A stretch of 5,676 nt of DNA from Nocardioides sp. (GTDB taxonomy: Bacteria; Actinomycetota; Actinomycetes; Propionibacteriales; Nocardioidaceae), in contig DOWL01000051.1 of the NCBI GenBank assembly GCA_003519585.1, positions 2,419 to 8,094 of the forward strand, written 5' to 3'. Below, piece by piece: positions 4,631-5,676 of the stretch. The notes beneath the pieces are model-generated. The model ran no database searches and was not told where the DNA came from. It saw nothing but the letters and a program-made list of their open reading frames with translations. Both the position numbers and the translations under genes were made by a program. The first letter of the stretch is position 1. Each line of letters opens with the position of its first letter.

Positions 4631-5676
4631 ATGCGTTCGACGATCAACCGACCGGTGCGCTGGCTGGCCAGCGCCTCACTGGTGCTCGTCGTGATGGCCG
4701 CCGGAGCGGCATGCAGCACGGAATCAGATTCGCCGGCAGCCGGTGGCGGTGGCGGTGACGGTGACGAGGTCGCACAGAAGGCTGCAGCGGACCTCGAAGC
4801 CGAGTTCTATGGACAGGGAAGCTATGCCAACCCGCCGGCGGAGGGTCCCGAGGCTCAGCGCGGGGCTCGGATTGCAGTGATCAACTCCGGAGTTCAGTCG
4901 CCGACAGGAACCAAGCAGGTGGAAGCCGCGCGTGAAGTGGCGGAGCTTCTCGGGTGGGACCTCACGGTCTACGACGGTAAGTACGAGCCAGCTGAGTACC
5001 AGGAGGGCATCCGTCAGGCCATCTCGCAGAAGGCGGACGTCATCCGGCTCTACTCTATCGACTGCCCACTCGCTGAGACCGCGCTGGCTGAAGCCAAGAA
5101 GGCTGGCATCCCAGTGGTCTCCCAGGAGGCCGCAGACTGCAGTGACGTGGACCCTCAGGCCGAGTCCTACTTCGCCGACACGCTTGCCTTCAGCCAGGGG
5201 ACGTTCATCGAATGGGCAAAGGCCATGGGTGAATCGCAGGCGACATGGCTGCTGGCGCAGCTCGGCGAGGACGCCGACGTGATCGAGGTCAGCGTGCCCG
5301 AGCTGGTCGTGACCAACGCCATTCACGAGGGTTTCGCGGCGGCTATGGAGGAACAGTGCCCGGCGTGCAACGTCACCGAGGTGAAGGCGCAGATCGCTGA
5401 TTTCGGTCCTGCGCTGCAGGAGAAGATCGATACTGCACTGCTCCGCAACCCGAACGCCAACGGCATGGCCCTTTCCTATGACGACCTGATGACGACGGGC
5501 GGATCGGCGGCGGTTATGGCGTCGGGTCGAAACGATTCGCTGGCCGTCATTGCAGATAGCGGCTTCCCAGCCAACGTCGAACTCATCCGTAACGGTCAGG
5601 GGCAGGATGCTGGCTTCGCCTACGATATGGGCTACGAGACCTGGGCTGCTGCCGACATGATCAACCGTCTGTTGGG
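4631..5676 (+). CDS. Sugar-type ABC importer substrate-binding lipoprotein, 3' partial
   Basis: This looks like the extracellular solute receptor of an ABC importer, anchored to the outer face of the membrane by lipid. The frame stays open to the window end (348 whole codons), so the C-terminus is missing. A lipoprotein signal peptide has R2, R7 and R10, a hydrophobic core at about 11-24 and the lipobox cysteine C28 (GAAC). Glycine at -3 is less usual than Leu or Val. A Gly/Asp-rich linker (38-45) leads to a Peripla_BP_4/RbsB-like fold beginning at RIAVINSG (80-87), with YEPAEYQEGIRQAISQKADVI and the later NPNANGMALSYDD segment typical of sugar-binding receptors. Mature cysteines C145, C170, C243 and C246 (the last two in CPAC) might form disulfides. 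The substrate cannot be told from the sequence: ribose-, xylose- or other small-molecule-binding members share this fold. Permease and ATPase genes are expected downstream. Base composition is more moderate than in the Mo cluster, and a long gap separates the two, so this is a separate transcription unit. Confidence 0.85.
   Translation, partial: MRSTINRPVRWLASASLVLVVMAAGAACSTESDSPAAGGGGGDGDEVAQKAAADLEAEFYGQGSYANPPAEGPEAQRGARIAVINSGVQSPTGTKQVEAAREVAELLGWDLTVYDGKYEPAEYQEGIRQAISQKADVIRLYSIDCPLAETALAEAKKAGIPVVSQEAADCSDVDPQAESYFADTLAFSQGTFIEWAKAMGESQATWLLAQLGEDADVIEVSVPELVVTNAIHEGFAAAMEEQCPACNVTEVKAQIADFGPALQEKIDTALLRNPNANGMALSYDDLMTTGGSAAVMASGRNDSLAVIADSGFPANVELIRNGQGQDAGFAYDMGYETWAAADMINRLL

Overview
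The window is high-GC DNA with the gene style of an actinomycete. Genes are packed with ATGA, TGATG or longer overlaps, one uses a GTG start, and codons strongly favour G or C at the third position. The protein sequences look closest to Nocardioides-like Propionibacteriales, but that placement comes from recollection of the families, not from a search. No undescribed system is evident. The left two thirds is a recognisable molybdenum-enzyme maturation cluster. The part that ordinary annotation leaves unexplained is a 651-base gap rich in inverted repeats.

Region 1 (1-3979) is a single co-directional, translationally coupled run of four genes on the + strand: a MoxR/CoxD-type AAA+ ATPase (5' end missing), a CoxE-type von Willebrand factor A (VWA) protein, an XdhC/CoxI-family protein, and MoaA. 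The first three are the classic accessory set that finishes the active site of aerobic carbon monoxide dehydrogenase and related molybdenum hydroxylases of the xanthine oxidase family. MoaA carries out the first step of molybdopterin synthesis from GTP. Together they suggest an operon that makes the cofactor and loads it into a hydroxylase. The hydroxylase subunit genes (coxL/M/S type) are not in the window and would be expected upstream of base 1.

Region 2 (3980-4630) holds no convincing gene. It is clearly less GC-rich in places than the genes to its left. It contains four stem-forming inverted repeats, two or three perfect palindromes, and a 16-base operator-like dyad (4518-4533) just before the next gene.

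Region 3 (4631 to the window end) is the start of a lipoprotein substrate-binding protein of the sugar-type ABC importer class (Peripla_BP_4 / RbsB-like). It is cut off by the window edge. Its base composition is more moderate than that of region 1, so the end of moaA marks both a transcription-unit boundary and a compositional boundary. The importer's permease and ATPase genes would be expected downstream.
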